From contig NZ_QTJY01000001.1 in NCBI RefSeq assembly GCF_003703975.1, positions 310,001-374,000 on the forward strand: 64,000 bases of DNA, read 5' to 3'. Positions 44,631 through 55,100 of this stretch are shown here, one piece after another. The notes below the pieces were generated by a model. The model had not been told where the DNA came from, searched no databases, and saw nothing but the letters and a program-made list of their open reading frames with translations. Position 1 is the first letter of the stretch, and the number at the start of each line of letters is the position of its first letter. The DNA comes from Larkinella soli (GTDB lineage Bacteria > Bacteroidota > Bacteroidia > Cytophagales > Spirosomataceae). The translations under genes and the position numbers were made by a program.

Positions 44631-46259
44631 ATGATTCAATCACTTTCATTAACTCTTGAGCCGGAAGTCGCTTTCGATGAAGCGGCTTTCGAACGGGCCG
44701 TTCTGCAACGGCTTCAATACGCTTGCGACGACCCGAATGACCCGGATCGGCCGGTGGTCCGGAAAATCCGGCAATCCATCGACGCCCGCCGGGCCAACGG
44801 CCGATCCGGTCAGGTCAAAGTACACGTCGATGCGGAGGTCTACATCGGAGAGCAGCCGGGCTCCCGGATCACCTACCGACGCGAATATCCGGACGTCGGG
44901 CCGGCTCCGCAGGCCGTGGTGGTCGGGGCCGGCCCGGCCGGCCTGTTCGCGGCCCTTCGGTTGATTGAACTCAACATAAAACCGGTTGTTCTGGAGCGCG
45001 GCAGCGACGTCCGGACCCGTCGACGCGATCTGGCAGCCATCAACAAGGACCACATCGTCAATCCGGAGTCGAACTACTGCTTCGGGGAAGGCGGAGCCGG
45101 CACCTATTCCGACGGTAAGCTCTACACCCGCTCCAAAAAGCGGGGGGACGTCCGGCGGATTCTGGAAATTCTGGTTGCCCACGGCTCTACCGAACAGATT
45201 CTGGTGGACGCGCACCCGCACATCGGGACCAATAAACTGCCCGGCGTGGTGGCCGAACTCCGCAAAAGCATTCTGGATGCCGGCGGGGAAATCCGGTTCG
45301 ATACGCGTGTGGATGACCTGATCCTGGAAGGAAGCGAAGTGAAAGGCGTCATTACGGCCGGAGGAGATGAAATCTCAGGGATCGGCGTCATTCTGGCAAC
45401 CGGTCATTCGGCCCGCGACATCTTCGAACTGCTCCATCGCAAGGGTATAACCATCGAGAGCAAGCCTTTTGCCATGGGCGTCCGGATCGAACACCAGCAG
45501 GCGCTGATCGACCGGCTTCAATACCACCTGCCGGGGAACCGGAATTCCGGCCGGGGTGACTATCTGCCGGCGGCCTCCTACAGTCTGGTGACCCAGACCC
45601 GGCATCAGGGCATCGAACGCGGGGTGTTTTCCTTCTGTATGTGTCCGGGCGGTTTTATCGTTCCGGCCGCAACGGCCCCCGGCGAGCTGGTGGTCAACGG
45701 CATGTCGCCGTCCCGGCGGGATTCGCGGTTTGCCAACTCGGGGCTGGTGGTAGCCGTTCACGACAACGACCTTAAACCTTACGGTAAGTCGGGTCCACTG
45801 GCGGGGCTGCACTTCCAGAAGGAGCTTGAACAGCGGGCCTGCCGGCTGGCTTCCCGGGCCTCCGGAAGCCCGACGCAGTTGGCCCCGGCCCAGCGGGTGG
45901 CGGATTTTGTCGGCGGTCGGGTTTCTCCCGAACTGCTGCCGACTTCCTATCAGCCGGGCCTGCATTCGGTAGACATGATGGAAGTGCTGCCGGAAACCAT
46001 CGCCATCCCATTGAAGTTAGGGTTACAGCAATTTGGCCGGATGATGCGCGGCTACGTGACCAATGAGGCCCAGATCGTGGGCGTGGAAAGCCGTACGTCC
46101 TCGCCGGTCCGGATACCGCGTCGGCCAGACACGCTGGAACACATCGGGACCGGGCGGCTGTTTCCGTGCGGAGAAGGTGCCGGCTACGCAGGCGGGATCG
46201 TGTCGGCGGCCATGGACGGGGAGAAATGCGCCGAACAACTTGTTAAGTTATATCGCTGA
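44631..46259 (+). CDS. NAD(P)/FAD-dependent oxidoreductase (COG2509-like)
   Basis: A 542-residue flavoprotein. After about 90 residues of N-terminal domain comes the dinucleotide fold VVVGAGPAGLFAALRL, then VLERG, CFGEGGAGTYSDGKLYTR (typical of this FAD-dependent dehydrogenase group), a second FAD-side motif GVILATGHSARD, and the C-terminal LFPCGEGAGYAGGIVSAAMDG that holds the flavin. The family is widespread but its substrate is not defined. It is followed 35 bp later by a NUDIX hydrolase, so both may be in one operon. Confidence 0.85.
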   Translation: MIQSLSLTLEPEVAFDEAAFERAVLQRLQYACDDPNDPDRPVVRKIRQSIDARRANGRSGQVKVHVDAEVYIGEQPGSRITYRREYPDVGPAPQAVVVGAGPAGLFAALRLIELNIKPVVLERGSDVRTRRRDLAAINKDHIVNPESNYCFGEGGAGTYSDGKLYTRSKKRGDVRRILEILVAHGSTEQILVDAHPHIGTNKLPGVVAELRKSILDAGGEIRFDTRVDDLILEGSEVKGVITAGGDEISGIGVILATGHSARDIFELLHRKGITIESKPFAMGVRIEHQQALIDRLQYHLPGNRNSGRGDYLPAASYSLVTQTRHQGIERGVFSFCMCPGGFIVPAATAPGELVVNGMSPSRRDSRFANSGLVVAVHDNDLKPYGKSGPLAGLHFQKELEQRACRLASRASGSPTQLAPAQRVADFVGGRVSPELLPTSYQPGLHSVDMMEVLPETIAIPLKLGLQQFGRMMRGYVTNEAQIVGVESRTSSPVRIPRRPDTLEHIGTGRLFPCGEGAGYAGGIVSAAMDGEKCAEQLVKLYR

Positions 46260-46294
46260 GCCTTCTGGAAAGCTCGGGTTATTGCCTTTACCCA

Positions 46295-46933
46295 ATGACG
46301 GATACTTCGTTTCATACCTTCACGAACGCGCTGCGAAACCGGCTGAGCGAACCGCTGCCCGGGCCGGAAGCCCATCTGAAAATGGCTTCCCGTTCCCGGC
46401 TCCGGATGTCGATGCTTCCGAACGAGCGAACCCGGCGCAGTGCCGTACTCATCGTATTTTATCCGTACCAGGATTCGATTTTCCTGCCCCTGATCCTGAG
46501 ACCCCAATATGACGGGGTTCATGCCGGACAGATGGCGTTCCCGGGCGGGCGGATGGAACGGACCGATGAGAACCTGGTCCGGACGGCCCTTCGGGAAGCC
46601 CAGGAAGAAATCGGCATCCGGGTGTCGGACGTGAAGGTACTCGGCAAACTGACGGAAATCTACATCCCGCCCAGCAATTTCCATGTGCTGCCGGTGGTCG
46701 GCTTTCTTCCTTACAAACCGGATTTTTATCCCGACCCGAGAGAGGTGGATCGGGTGGTGGAAGTGCCGCTGGATGAACTCATGGACGAAACCATTATCGG
46801 GGAAAGTTCGGTAGAGGTGCGCGGGGCCGTGATCGATGCCCCTTTTTACCGGATTCAGGAATTTAAGGTTTGGGGGGCCACCGCTATGATGATCAGCGAA
46901 CTGCTGACGGTCATCGGCTCGGCCACCCGGTAG
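46295..46933 (+). CDS. NUDIX hydrolase, coenzyme A pyrophosphatase type
   Basis: A 212-residue NUDIX protein. The UPF0035 signature of CoA diphosphatases precedes the box (LILRPQYDGVHAGQMAFPGG) and the NUDIX helix REAQEEIG holds the metal-binding Glu residues. It probably splits CoA or acyl-CoA into phosphopantetheine and 3',5'-ADP. Located just downstream of the FAD oxidoreductase and near acyl-CoA metabolism genes. A short hairpin (CCGGTA/TACCGG, 46936-46952) follows the stop. Confidence 0.85.
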   Translation: MTDTSFHTFTNALRNRLSEPLPGPEAHLKMASRSRLRMSMLPNERTRRSAVLIVFYPYQDSIFLPLILRPQYDGVHAGQMAFPGGRMERTDENLVRTALREAQEEIGIRVSDVKVLGKLTEIYIPPSNFHVLPVVGFLPYKPDFYPDPREVDRVVEVPLDELMDETIIGESSVEVRGAVIDAPFYRIQEFKVWGATAMMISELLTVIGSATR

Positions 46934-47321
46934 GGCCGGTAGTGCGTACCGGCGGATGGTGGAGGCAGGAAAGGTGTTTCCAAAATAGATGATAAAATAC
47001 CGTTTCCTGTGCGAATATTATTATATTTGTGATACAAGTATAACACATACTATCATAAAATATGCATACTTTTCCAAGGTAAATCCGGCATAATTTCTGC
47101 ACTTACCTGGCCGGAGCGTATTAAAGCCGGGTGGGCCGTGCGAAAAAACTGGCAAATAAAGATGCTCATCGAACCGTCAAAATCCCGCTATTTGCTGTGA
47201 TTTGGCGGATTTTTATGAAAACTTATCGTATCTTTATGAAGCTATCGACGGGTATTTCCCTCCCGCCGACCCATTCAACCCGATAGCAATTTTTCCAAGC
47301 GTTTATCCATTTACGCATCCA
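46934..47321 (+). promoter_or_regulatory. gene-free leader of parC with promoter and dyad
   Basis: About 390 bp without a gene. TATATTTG at 47022-47029 is an exact -7 consensus; -33 is unclear (TTTC, 15 nt away). Right after it a dyad AGTAT...ATACT within GATA...TATC (47031-47054) overlaps the expected start of transcription and may be an operator. If the topoisomerase begins at 47322, its leader is about 285 nt long. Confidence 0.45.
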
Positions 47322-49979
47322 ATGAGCGAAATACTGGATCCCACTGAATTACCTGAAGATAAGCATGAAGAAATCCTTCACGACCAGACCGTCGTGTCGG
47401 GTTTATACGAAAACTGGTTTTTAGATTACGCGTCCTACGTTATCCTGGAGCGGGCGGTGCCTGCGGTTGAAGATGGCCTGAAACCGGTACAGCGCCGGAT
47501 TCTGCATGCTCTCAAAGAGATGGATGACGGTCGTTTCAATAAGGTGGCCAACGTGATCGGGCAGACCATGCAGTACCACCCGCACGGCGATGCCTCCATC
47601 GGGGAAGCCATGACCACCATCGGCCAGAAGAACCTGCTGTTCGACACCCAGGGCAACTGGGGGGATATTCGAACGGGCGACGGCGCTGCGGCTCCCCGCT
47701 ACATCGAGGTCCGGTTGTCGAAGTTCGGCAACGAGGTCGTTTTTAACCCCCAGACCACCGAATGGCAGCTTTCGTACGACGGCCGGAAAAAAGAACCCGT
47801 CACGCTGCCGGTGAAATTTCCGCTGCTGCTGGCACTTGGGGTCGAGGGTATTGCCGTCGGGCTCTCCACCAAAATCCTTCCCCATAATTTCATCGAACTC
47901 GTCGATGCCTCGATCAGTATCCTGAAAGACAAGCCGGTGACGCTGTATCCCGACTTCCCGACCGGCGGTCTGATCGACGTCAGCAACTACAACGACGGCC
48001 ACCGGGGCGGCAAGGTCCGGATCCGGGCCAAAATTGAAGAGTTCGACAAGAAAACCCTGATTATCCGGGAAATTCCGTTCGGAACCACTACGACCTCCGT
48101 CAAGGATTCGATTATCAAGGCCAACGACGACGGGAAAATCAAGATCAAGAAGGTAGAAGACCTGACCTCAAGGGAGGTGGAAATCCACGTGCATCTGGCC
48201 CCGGGCGTTTCGCCCGATATCACCATCGATGCCCTGTACGCCTTCACCGAATGCGAGGTATCGGTGTCTCCGAACGCCTGCGTGATCATCAAGGACAAAC
48301 CGCATTTCGTTTCGGTAACGGATATCCTGAAGGTCAACACCCATCAGACGGTCCGGCTGCTCGAACGGGAACTGGAGATCCGGCGGAATGAGCTGATGGA
48401 AAAGCTGCTGTACAGTTCGCTGGAGAAGATCTTCATCGAGAACCGGATCTACCGAAAAATCGAGGAATGCGAAACCTTCGAAGCGGTTCTGGAAACCATC
48501 GATAAGGGCCTGAAACCTTTCAAAAAGCAGTTTTACCGCGAAATCACGCAGGACGACCTGATCCGGCTGACCGAAATCCGGATCAAACGAATTTCCAAAT
48601 ACGACGGCTTCAAGGCGGAGGAACTCATGAAGCGGCTCCAGGAAGAGCTGGCGGAAACGGAAGACAACCTCGCCAACCTGACCCGGTACGCCATCAACTA
48701 CTACAGGGACCTGCAGAAGAAATATGGCAAAGGCCGGGAACGCCGGACCGAGATCCGGGCCTTCAACACCATTGCAGCCAGCGTGGTGGCGGCCGCCAAC
48801 GCCAAACTGTATGTCGACCGGGAAGGCGGTTTTATCGGTTCCGGGCTGAAAAAAGACGAGTTCGTTTCCGACTGCTCCGACATCGACGACATCATCGTGT
48901 TCCGCAGCGACGGGAAATGTCTGGTGACCAAAATCCAGGAAAAGGTCTTCGTCGGCAAGGATATTATCTACTGTTCCGTCTTTAAGAAAAATGACGAGCG
49001 GAAGGTCTACAACATGATCTATCTCGACGGCAAGTCGGGAATTTCGATGGTCAAGCGGTTCAACGTGACGGCCGTCACCCGCGACCGGGAATATGATCTG
49101 ACCATGGGAAACCCGAAATCGAAGGTACTCTGGTTCACGGCCAACGACAACGGCGAAGCCGAAGTGGTCACCATCAACCTGACCGCCCAGAGTACGGCCA
49201 AAGTGAAACAGCAGGATTTCAGTTTTGTCACCGTGGCGATCAAAAACCGGGGAGCGCAGGGGAACATTCTGACCCGGTATCCGATCCGGAAGATCACACT
49301 GAAGTCCGGCGGGGTCTCGACCCTGGGCGGCATGGACATCTGGTACGACGAGCATCTCGGCCGGCTGAACCGCGACGAACGGGGCAAATTTTTAGGCAAC
49401 TTCGACAACGGTGCCAGCATTCTGGTCGTCTATAAGGATGGCCAGTATGAACTGACCAACTACAGCCTGACCAACCGGTACGAACCGGCGGAAATCGCGG
49501 TGCTGGAAAAATTCGACCCGGAGCGTGTGCTTTCGGCAATTTATTTCGAAGCCAATCAGAAATTTCATTACATTAAACGCTTCCGGATCGAGACCACCAC
49601 GCAGGATAAGAAATTCAGCTTTATCGGCGACGCCAAAGGCTCGAAACTGCTGGCCGTCAGTTCCGATCGGTATCCCCGGTTTGAGATCAACCATCAGATG
49701 AAAGACCGGGGGCCGCTGGAAAAGATGGTTCTTGAACCGGAAGGCTTCATCGATGTGAGAGGCTGGAAGGCGCTGGGCGCCAAACTGCCGTTTGCGAAAG
49801 TGAAGGACGTAAAACTTCTGCCGCCCCGCGAAAAACCGGGGCCTGACAAAATTGCCCCTCCGGTGCTGGTAATGGAGCAGGAACCGGACCCGGAGGAGCC
49901 GCTGGAAGAAGTATCCGAAACGGAACAGCCGGATTCGGCCGCTTCTTCGACGACGAAACAATTAGGATTGTTCTCGTGA
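47322..49979 (+). CDS. parC: DNA topoisomerase IV subunit A-like (type IIA topoisomerase A subunit)
   Basis: An 885-residue breakage-reunion subunit. N-terminal GyrA/ParC core: YASYVILERAVPAVEDGLKPVQRRIL, YHPHGDASIGEAM, and AAPRYIEVRLS with the catalytic Tyr127 that attaches to DNA; then tower and coiled-coil regions and a C-terminal beta-pinwheel. A GyrA box (QRRGGKG) is not seen; the nearest is NRGAQGN, so ParC is favoured over GyrA. The C terminus is an acidic tail (EQEPDPEEPLEEV). An upstream TTG (47202) would add 40 residues of low similarity; ATG at 47322 is preferred. The B subunit is not in the window. Confidence 0.88.
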   Translation: MSEILDPTELPEDKHEEILHDQTVVSGLYENWFLDYASYVILERAVPAVEDGLKPVQRRILHALKEMDDGRFNKVANVIGQTMQYHPHGDASIGEAMTTIGQKNLLFDTQGNWGDIRTGDGAAAPRYIEVRLSKFGNEVVFNPQTTEWQLSYDGRKKEPVTLPVKFPLLLALGVEGIAVGLSTKILPHNFIELVDASISILKDKPVTLYPDFPTGGLIDVSNYNDGHRGGKVRIRAKIEEFDKKTLIIREIPFGTTTTSVKDSIIKANDDGKIKIKKVEDLTSREVEIHVHLAPGVSPDITIDALYAFTECEVSVSPNACVIIKDKPHFVSVTDILKVNTHQTVRLLERELEIRRNELMEKLLYSSLEKIFIENRIYRKIEECETFEAVLETIDKGLKPFKKQFYREITQDDLIRLTEIRIKRISKYDGFKAEELMKRLQEELAETEDNLANLTRYAINYYRDLQKKYGKGRERRTEIRAFNTIAASVVAAANAKLYVDREGGFIGSGLKKDEFVSDCSDIDDIIVFRSDGKCLVTKIQEKVFVGKDIIYCSVFKKNDERKVYNMIYLDGKSGISMVKRFNVTAVTRDREYDLTMGNPKSKVLWFTANDNGEAEVVTINLTAQSTAKVKQQDFSFVTVAIKNRGAQGNILTRYPIRKITLKSGGVSTLGGMDIWYDEHLGRLNRDERGKFLGNFDNGASILVVYKDGQYELTNYSLTNRYEPAEIAVLEKFDPERVLSAIYFEANQKFHYIKRFRIETTTQDKKFSFIGDAKGSKLLAVSSDRYPRFEINHQMKDRGPLEKMVLEPEGFIDVRGWKALGAKLPFAKVKDVKLLPPREKPGPDKIAPPVLVMEQEPDPEEPLEEVSETEQPDSAASSTTKQLGLFS

Positions 49980-49980
49980 T

Positions 49981-50676
49981 ATGAATCCGATGCCGTACAC
50001 GACTGGCGATTATAATGCAGCCAAAACCCGCAATCCGGTGTCGCTCCTGAAACAGACCATAAAGGGCAGTATCGCCCTGGGGTTTCTGGGCGTCACGGTG
50101 GTTCTGCTTTGTAATTTCTGGATCGTGTACAGCACCCGGAGCCAGGTGTATTTCGAACTCGAGAAACTGCCCTCCAATGACGTCGGCCTGGTGCTCGGTA
50201 CCAGTAAGTTCGTAAAAAGCGGGAAGGAGAACCTGTTCTTCCGCTACCGAATGGAAGCCACCGCCCGGCTCTGGAAATCCGGTAAGATCAAATACATCAT
50301 CCTGAGCGGAAACAACGATTCCGAGTACTACAACGAACCGTCGGATATGCAGAAGGCCCTACGGAGGCTGGGCGTCCCGGAATCGGTGATGACGCTGGAT
50401 TACGCCGGTTACCGAACCTTCGATTCCGTCGTTCGGTGTAAGGAGGTGTTCAATCAGGAAAAGATTACGATCATCTCCCAGAATTTTCACAACGCCCGCG
50501 CGCTCTACATCGGCAACCACGAAGGCATCGCAGCCGTCGCCTTTGCGGCCCAGGACGTCCCGGACGGCTACTCCCTGCGAACGCTGATCCGGGAATACCT
50601 GGCCCGGCCGCTGGCCGTTCTGGACGTATACATCGTCCATCCGAAGCCGGATATGGATAACCGCGAGATCAAGTAG
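49981..50676 (+). CDS. SanA/YdcF-like DUF218 membrane protein
   Basis: A 231-residue protein with one N-terminal membrane helix (about 28-50) and a DUF218 domain outside: VGLVLGTSKFV, YIILSGNNDSEYYNEPSDMQKAL, SQNFHNARALYIG, typical of SanA-like proteins. SanA is linked to envelope barrier function and vancomycin tolerance in enterobacteria; mechanism unknown. It starts 1 bp after the topoisomerase stop, so the two are co-transcribed. Confidence 0.88.
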   Translation: MNPMPYTTGDYNAAKTRNPVSLLKQTIKGSIALGFLGVTVVLLCNFWIVYSTRSQVYFELEKLPSNDVGLVLGTSKFVKSGKENLFFRYRMEATARLWKSGKIKYIILSGNNDSEYYNEPSDMQKALRRLGVPESVMTLDYAGYRTFDSVVRCKEVFNQEKITIISQNFHNARALYIGNHEGIAAVAFAAQDVPDGYSLRTLIREYLARPLAVLDVYIVHPKPDMDNREIK

Positions 50677-50791
50677 CCGGTCGGACGTTCACGCCGGTTC
50701 TTCGCCGGTTCGCCCCCGTCTGGCGCCGATTCATAAGGATTCTCTTCAGGGCTTCATCCGAAGGAATTAATTTCGTGTAGGTATTGTCAAT

Positions 50792-52144
50792 GTGAGTAAA
50801 ACCATCCTCCGCACTATGACATTCGTCTACCATCGAAGGGAAAAAGAGGAGATCAGCCCCTATTTCAATGCCACGTTTGCTCAGGAGAACCTGAAAAGGG
50901 AAAAGCAGCGGGCGGGCCTCCTGGCCGCGATTTTTGCCGTGGGTATCCTCTTTTCCCTCCTGTTTTATTCGTTCTTCCCCATGCCGGCCATCCAGACGGA
51001 GGAGAAAAATGAAGTGATCCGGGTGGTGTTCATATTTCTGGCGTTCATGACGCTCTATGAATGGAACATCTGGAACTTCATCCGCATCTGGATCAAAAAG
51101 GGGGTCAATATGCCCCAGGCGGCCAAATTCATGAACGCCACCTTTGAAATTACGGCCCTGACGGTGCTTCTTTACCTGATTTCGGATAAGTTTCAGACGC
51201 CGATTCTTGTAATGCTGTCGCCGTTTTCGTCGGTATATTTCTTTTTCATCACCCTTTCCACCCTCCGGCTGAATTTCCGGCTTCCGGCCTACACCGGAAT
51301 CATCGCCGGCCTGGAATACCTCTGGCTCAGCCTTTTCCTGCTGGGAGAACCGTCTACCGATGCCACCTCCCTGGACGCCTACCAGATGCTGCCGTTTACG
51401 TATGCCGTCAAAGCCTCCGTGCTGGCCCTGTGCGGGCTGTGTGCCGGATACGTCTCCCGCCAGATTCAGCGGAGCATCCGGAGTTCCATCGAACGGAGCG
51501 AAACCCAGAACCAGCTTATCACCTTCTTCGGCCAGCAGGTTTCTCCGGCCATCGCCGACCTGATCATCAAGGAAAAGGGGATGCTGAAAAGCCAGCACAT
51601 GAAGGTCAGCGTGCTGTTTCTGGACATCCGGAATTTTACGAAGTACGCCGATAAACACACCGCCGACGAGGTTGTAACTTACCAGAACGCCTTTTTCAGT
51701 ATCATCGTCGATGTGGTGAACCGGTACGGCGGCATCGTCAACCAGTTTCTGGGCGACGGCTGCATGATCTCCTTCGGTGCGCCGATTCCTCTCGAAAACC
51801 CGGCCGAAAATGCCGTGCAGGCCGGCCTGGCCATTCTCTCCGAAATTGAAAATGCTGTGGCCTCGGGTCAGATCATTCCCACCAGCGTCGGCATCGGAAT
51901 TCATGTGGGGGATGCAGTCATCGGAAATATCGGCACCGAAACCCGCCAGCAGTTTTCCATCACCGGCACGGTGGTGATCCTGGCCCACCGGATCGAACAG
52001 TTGAATAAGGAATTCGGGACTAAAATGCTGGTGTCGCAGGATGTGCTGAATGAACTGTCCGATGCGCCGGCCCTGTCGGAATCGCTGGGCGTGGTGGACG
52101 TAAAAGGTATGGAATTTGGCGTAGAACTTTACAAAATTTCCTGA
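50792..52144 (+). CDS. membrane class III nucleotidyl cyclase
   Basis: A 450-residue protein (GTG start; an in-frame ATG at 50816 is possible). Residues about 40-230 hold six membrane helices; a short coiled segment (about 235-260) leads to a class III cyclase domain (about 270-450). Metal ligands are Asp278 (LFLDIRNFT) and Asp322 (LGDGCMISFG). The transition-state Arg400 is kept, but in the NxxxR motif the Asn is replaced by Ile396 (TGTVVILAHR), a trait I recall in some Bacteroidota cyclases. It may make cAMP, cGMP or another cyclic nucleotide. It converges on the HD-PycTM operon, with stop codons 6 bp apart. Confidence 0.85.
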   Translation: MSKTILRTMTFVYHRREKEEISPYFNATFAQENLKREKQRAGLLAAIFAVGILFSLLFYSFFPMPAIQTEEKNEVIRVVFIFLAFMTLYEWNIWNFIRIWIKKGVNMPQAAKFMNATFEITALTVLLYLISDKFQTPILVMLSPFSSVYFFFITLSTLRLNFRLPAYTGIIAGLEYLWLSLFLLGEPSTDATSLDAYQMLPFTYAVKASVLALCGLCAGYVSRQIQRSIRSSIERSETQNQLITFFGQQVSPAIADLIIKEKGMLKSQHMKVSVLFLDIRNFTKYADKHTADEVVTYQNAFFSIIVDVVNRYGGIVNQFLGDGCMISFGAPIPLENPAENAVQAGLAILSEIENAVASGQIIPTSVGIGIHVGDAVIGNIGTETRQQFSITGTVVILAHRIEQLNKEFGTKMLVSQDVLNELSDAPALSESLGVVDVKGMEFGVELYKIS

Positions 52145-52150
52145 CCGGGC

Positions 52151-55100
52151 TCAGAACAGAAAGCCGACCCGAAGCATCGGAATACGGTCTTCCTCCGAAA
52201 CCGCATACAGCAGCGAAACCACCGCCTGGCTGTACGGGGCCAGCCAGATACCGCCCCCGAAGCCCTGATGCCAGCGCCGGGAGCCGTCCCCGTCGACCCA
52301 GACCCTCCCGACATCGTTGAAGCCAAGTAAACCGAGGTAGGCAGGAAACAGGTAGGTTCGGATGGTTGCTACCTTCAGGCGGAGTTCGGTATTGTTATAC
52401 AAGGCGCTTTTACCGGCAAACCGCGTCCGGCGGAAACCCCGCAGATTGGATAACCCGCCCAGCGTGTTGGCCTGGAAAAACTCAAAATTCGTAAAATTAG
52501 CTCCACCGCCAAACCGGGTAGCGAAGGTGAGCAAGGCGGGAAGCCGGAAACTGACGTAAAAGGAGAGGTCCGATTGCAGGCGGGTCAGGTTTCTCGAAAG
52601 GGCCGTGATCCCGTCGTAGGCCACCAGTTCGGTATCCCAGTGAAGGCCCTTCGTCGGCAGAACCTGGCTGTCGCGGGAATCCACCTCGAACCCTGCCCGT
52701 AGCCCGGCATACCACCGACGCCGGAACAGGTCCGGGCCCTCCGGCAAACCGGTGACATATTCCCCGATAAAACGGCGCGGGTTTTCCTCCACCTCGATGC
52801 TTTCCAGGGCGGGTCCGGCAAAAAATCGGGCGGGTCCGAGCTGATGCTGAAGCAGGGCACTCAGGGCGAAATTCTCAAACCGGGTGCGGTAATAATTGAT
52901 TCCCCTGCGTTTATCAAAGACCGTTTCGTTCCCCAGCCCGAAAAAGTTGTAGACGAAGTTCGGCGCCTTCAGGTCGGCATTCAGCCGAAGGTCGGTTTTG
53001 CCGAGAACATCCGTAAAAATCCCGTCATACCGGAAATTATAAGCGCTGGTAGCGAAAGCGTGGTTGACGATGAACCGGTGCTGCTGGGCGTACGGCTCCT
53101 TCCGGAATCCCTGCTTCCGGTAGAGAACCCCTCCGCCGAGGAACAGCCCATCGTCCGGGTTATACTGAACCGATACCTGAGGGAACACGACATCATACCG
53201 GAATGCCTTTCTGTTGTAGGAATTTACGTCGGGCCGGTCGGAAAGGCGCAGCCGGGTTTCAGGGCCGGGCGTTACCCGGGTATTCCGCGTATCGTAAATG
53301 ATCGTTCTCCGGCCTCCGTCCACCCGGGAACTGTCCGTAATCCGGTCTTCTCCTATCCCTCCGATGATCCGGATCAGACTGCCCCGCTCCGAACGCCCGC
53401 CGATCAGAAACTCGTCGTTTCCGCTCAGTCCGTACAGCCGCACCTCCCGGGTTTCTGCCGGATCGAAAACCCGGCGGTACATCCGTTTCCCCGGATCACC
53501 ATCCTTTTTTAGTTTAAAAACCGAGACTTCCGTCAAACCACCGGGTTTACGGTCCACTAAAAACCGCTCTGCCTTGTCGCTTCCGGTTACATCGACGTTT
53601 CGCGCCAGAAAGCGGTACAGTTCATCCGCATACCGGCCCAGATCGGTACGACGCCGTTGCAGCCGGGATTTGATGGTGGCTGCCGTTTGCTCATAGGCCG
53701 GTGAGGGCAACTGGCGCAGGGCCTCGTCGATGCTGGCGTCGGTCAGTGAAGCCTTGAGCGAATCGGCGGTTTTCAACCAGTCGTTGCGGTCGGGTTCGGT
53801 CAGGAAGGAGCGGTCGAAATACCGGGCGTTGAAGCTTAATCCGGGCACATCCCGGATGGTGTAGTCGAAGCCCTGAATTTTCGGCATAGCCCATTTTCGG
53901 CTGGCAATCCGGGGGATCAGGCCCTCGTTAACGAAAAAGGCCTGGTCGCGGTCGCGCGGAACCGGGCGAAACACCTGGCCGCTGCCGGCTTTATAACCGG
54001 CCCAGCGCCACTGGTCGTCATGTCGGTCCCAGTCTCCCAGAAAAAGATCGAACAGACGGGCTTTCAGAACGGCCTGCTGATCGACCCGGTTATCGTTGTC
54101 ATCCGCCAGTTTCTCCAGTAATTTGGAGGTGCTGTAAATTTTTCGGGTGCCGCCGAAGGAGGTGCTGGTCCGGTAATCCCCGTCGACTCTTTCCTCAAAA
54201 AGGGCGAGCGTGTTGGCAAACACCCGCCGGTACGGCCCCAGCAGCGAATCGTCGGGAACAATGACGAGCATCGGGTTGGTGTGGTAGATGCCGGCGGCTT
54301 CGGCCAGCTTCGGCACCGCCAACGCGGCAAACGGGTGAGAGGCCGAAATCTGGTCCTGAACGATGTCGCCGACAAACCGGCTTCTCAGGACCATCGGGAT
54401 AGCATTTTCCGCGTATTTCTCGACCGACCGAAGCACGTATTCGTGTCCGTCCTTTCCTTCCAGCCGGAGAGAGAGCGTCTGCATCCCTCCTCCCCGCTGC
54501 AGGGGTTTCAGACCGCCGGCCTGCTGTCTCAGGTTCAGCACCGGCACCTCGACCGGGCTTTCCCACACCTCCCGGTAATTGTCGCCGAGGAGAAACCGAT
54601 GAAACGATCCGGCCGTATATTTCCGGCTCGGGACAACAGTCCGGGTCGGGCCCGTGCCGCCAACCCGACCGTCGGTAGGGGGATTGGCCGGCAGCCGGAT
54701 CGTTAAACTGTCCAGAATCCTGCCTTCCTCCCTGCTTTCATCCGCCGTTATAAATGAAATCTTTACCGTGCCGTTCTCACAAACATCCAGCCGGGCAAAT
54801 CCTTTCTCCCGGGAGGCAAACAGGCTGTTCCGGCCTTTCTTCACCGGGGTGGATTTCGATCCGCTTCCACTGGTCAGGTAATAGGTAGAGTCCTGTAAAA
54901 TCAGTTGTTCATTATGATCATGCCCATTCACATACAGCACGTTGCGGTTTTTTTTCAACAGGGCGACGATGCCGTTCCGCAGGAGTTTATACTTCGGATT
55001 GGGAATGTCCTGAATGCTTCCGATCCAGGAGCGATACAGCGGGTAAATGGACCCGACGACGGGGAGAGGAAAGTAGAGCCAGTCTATTTTGTTGATTAGC

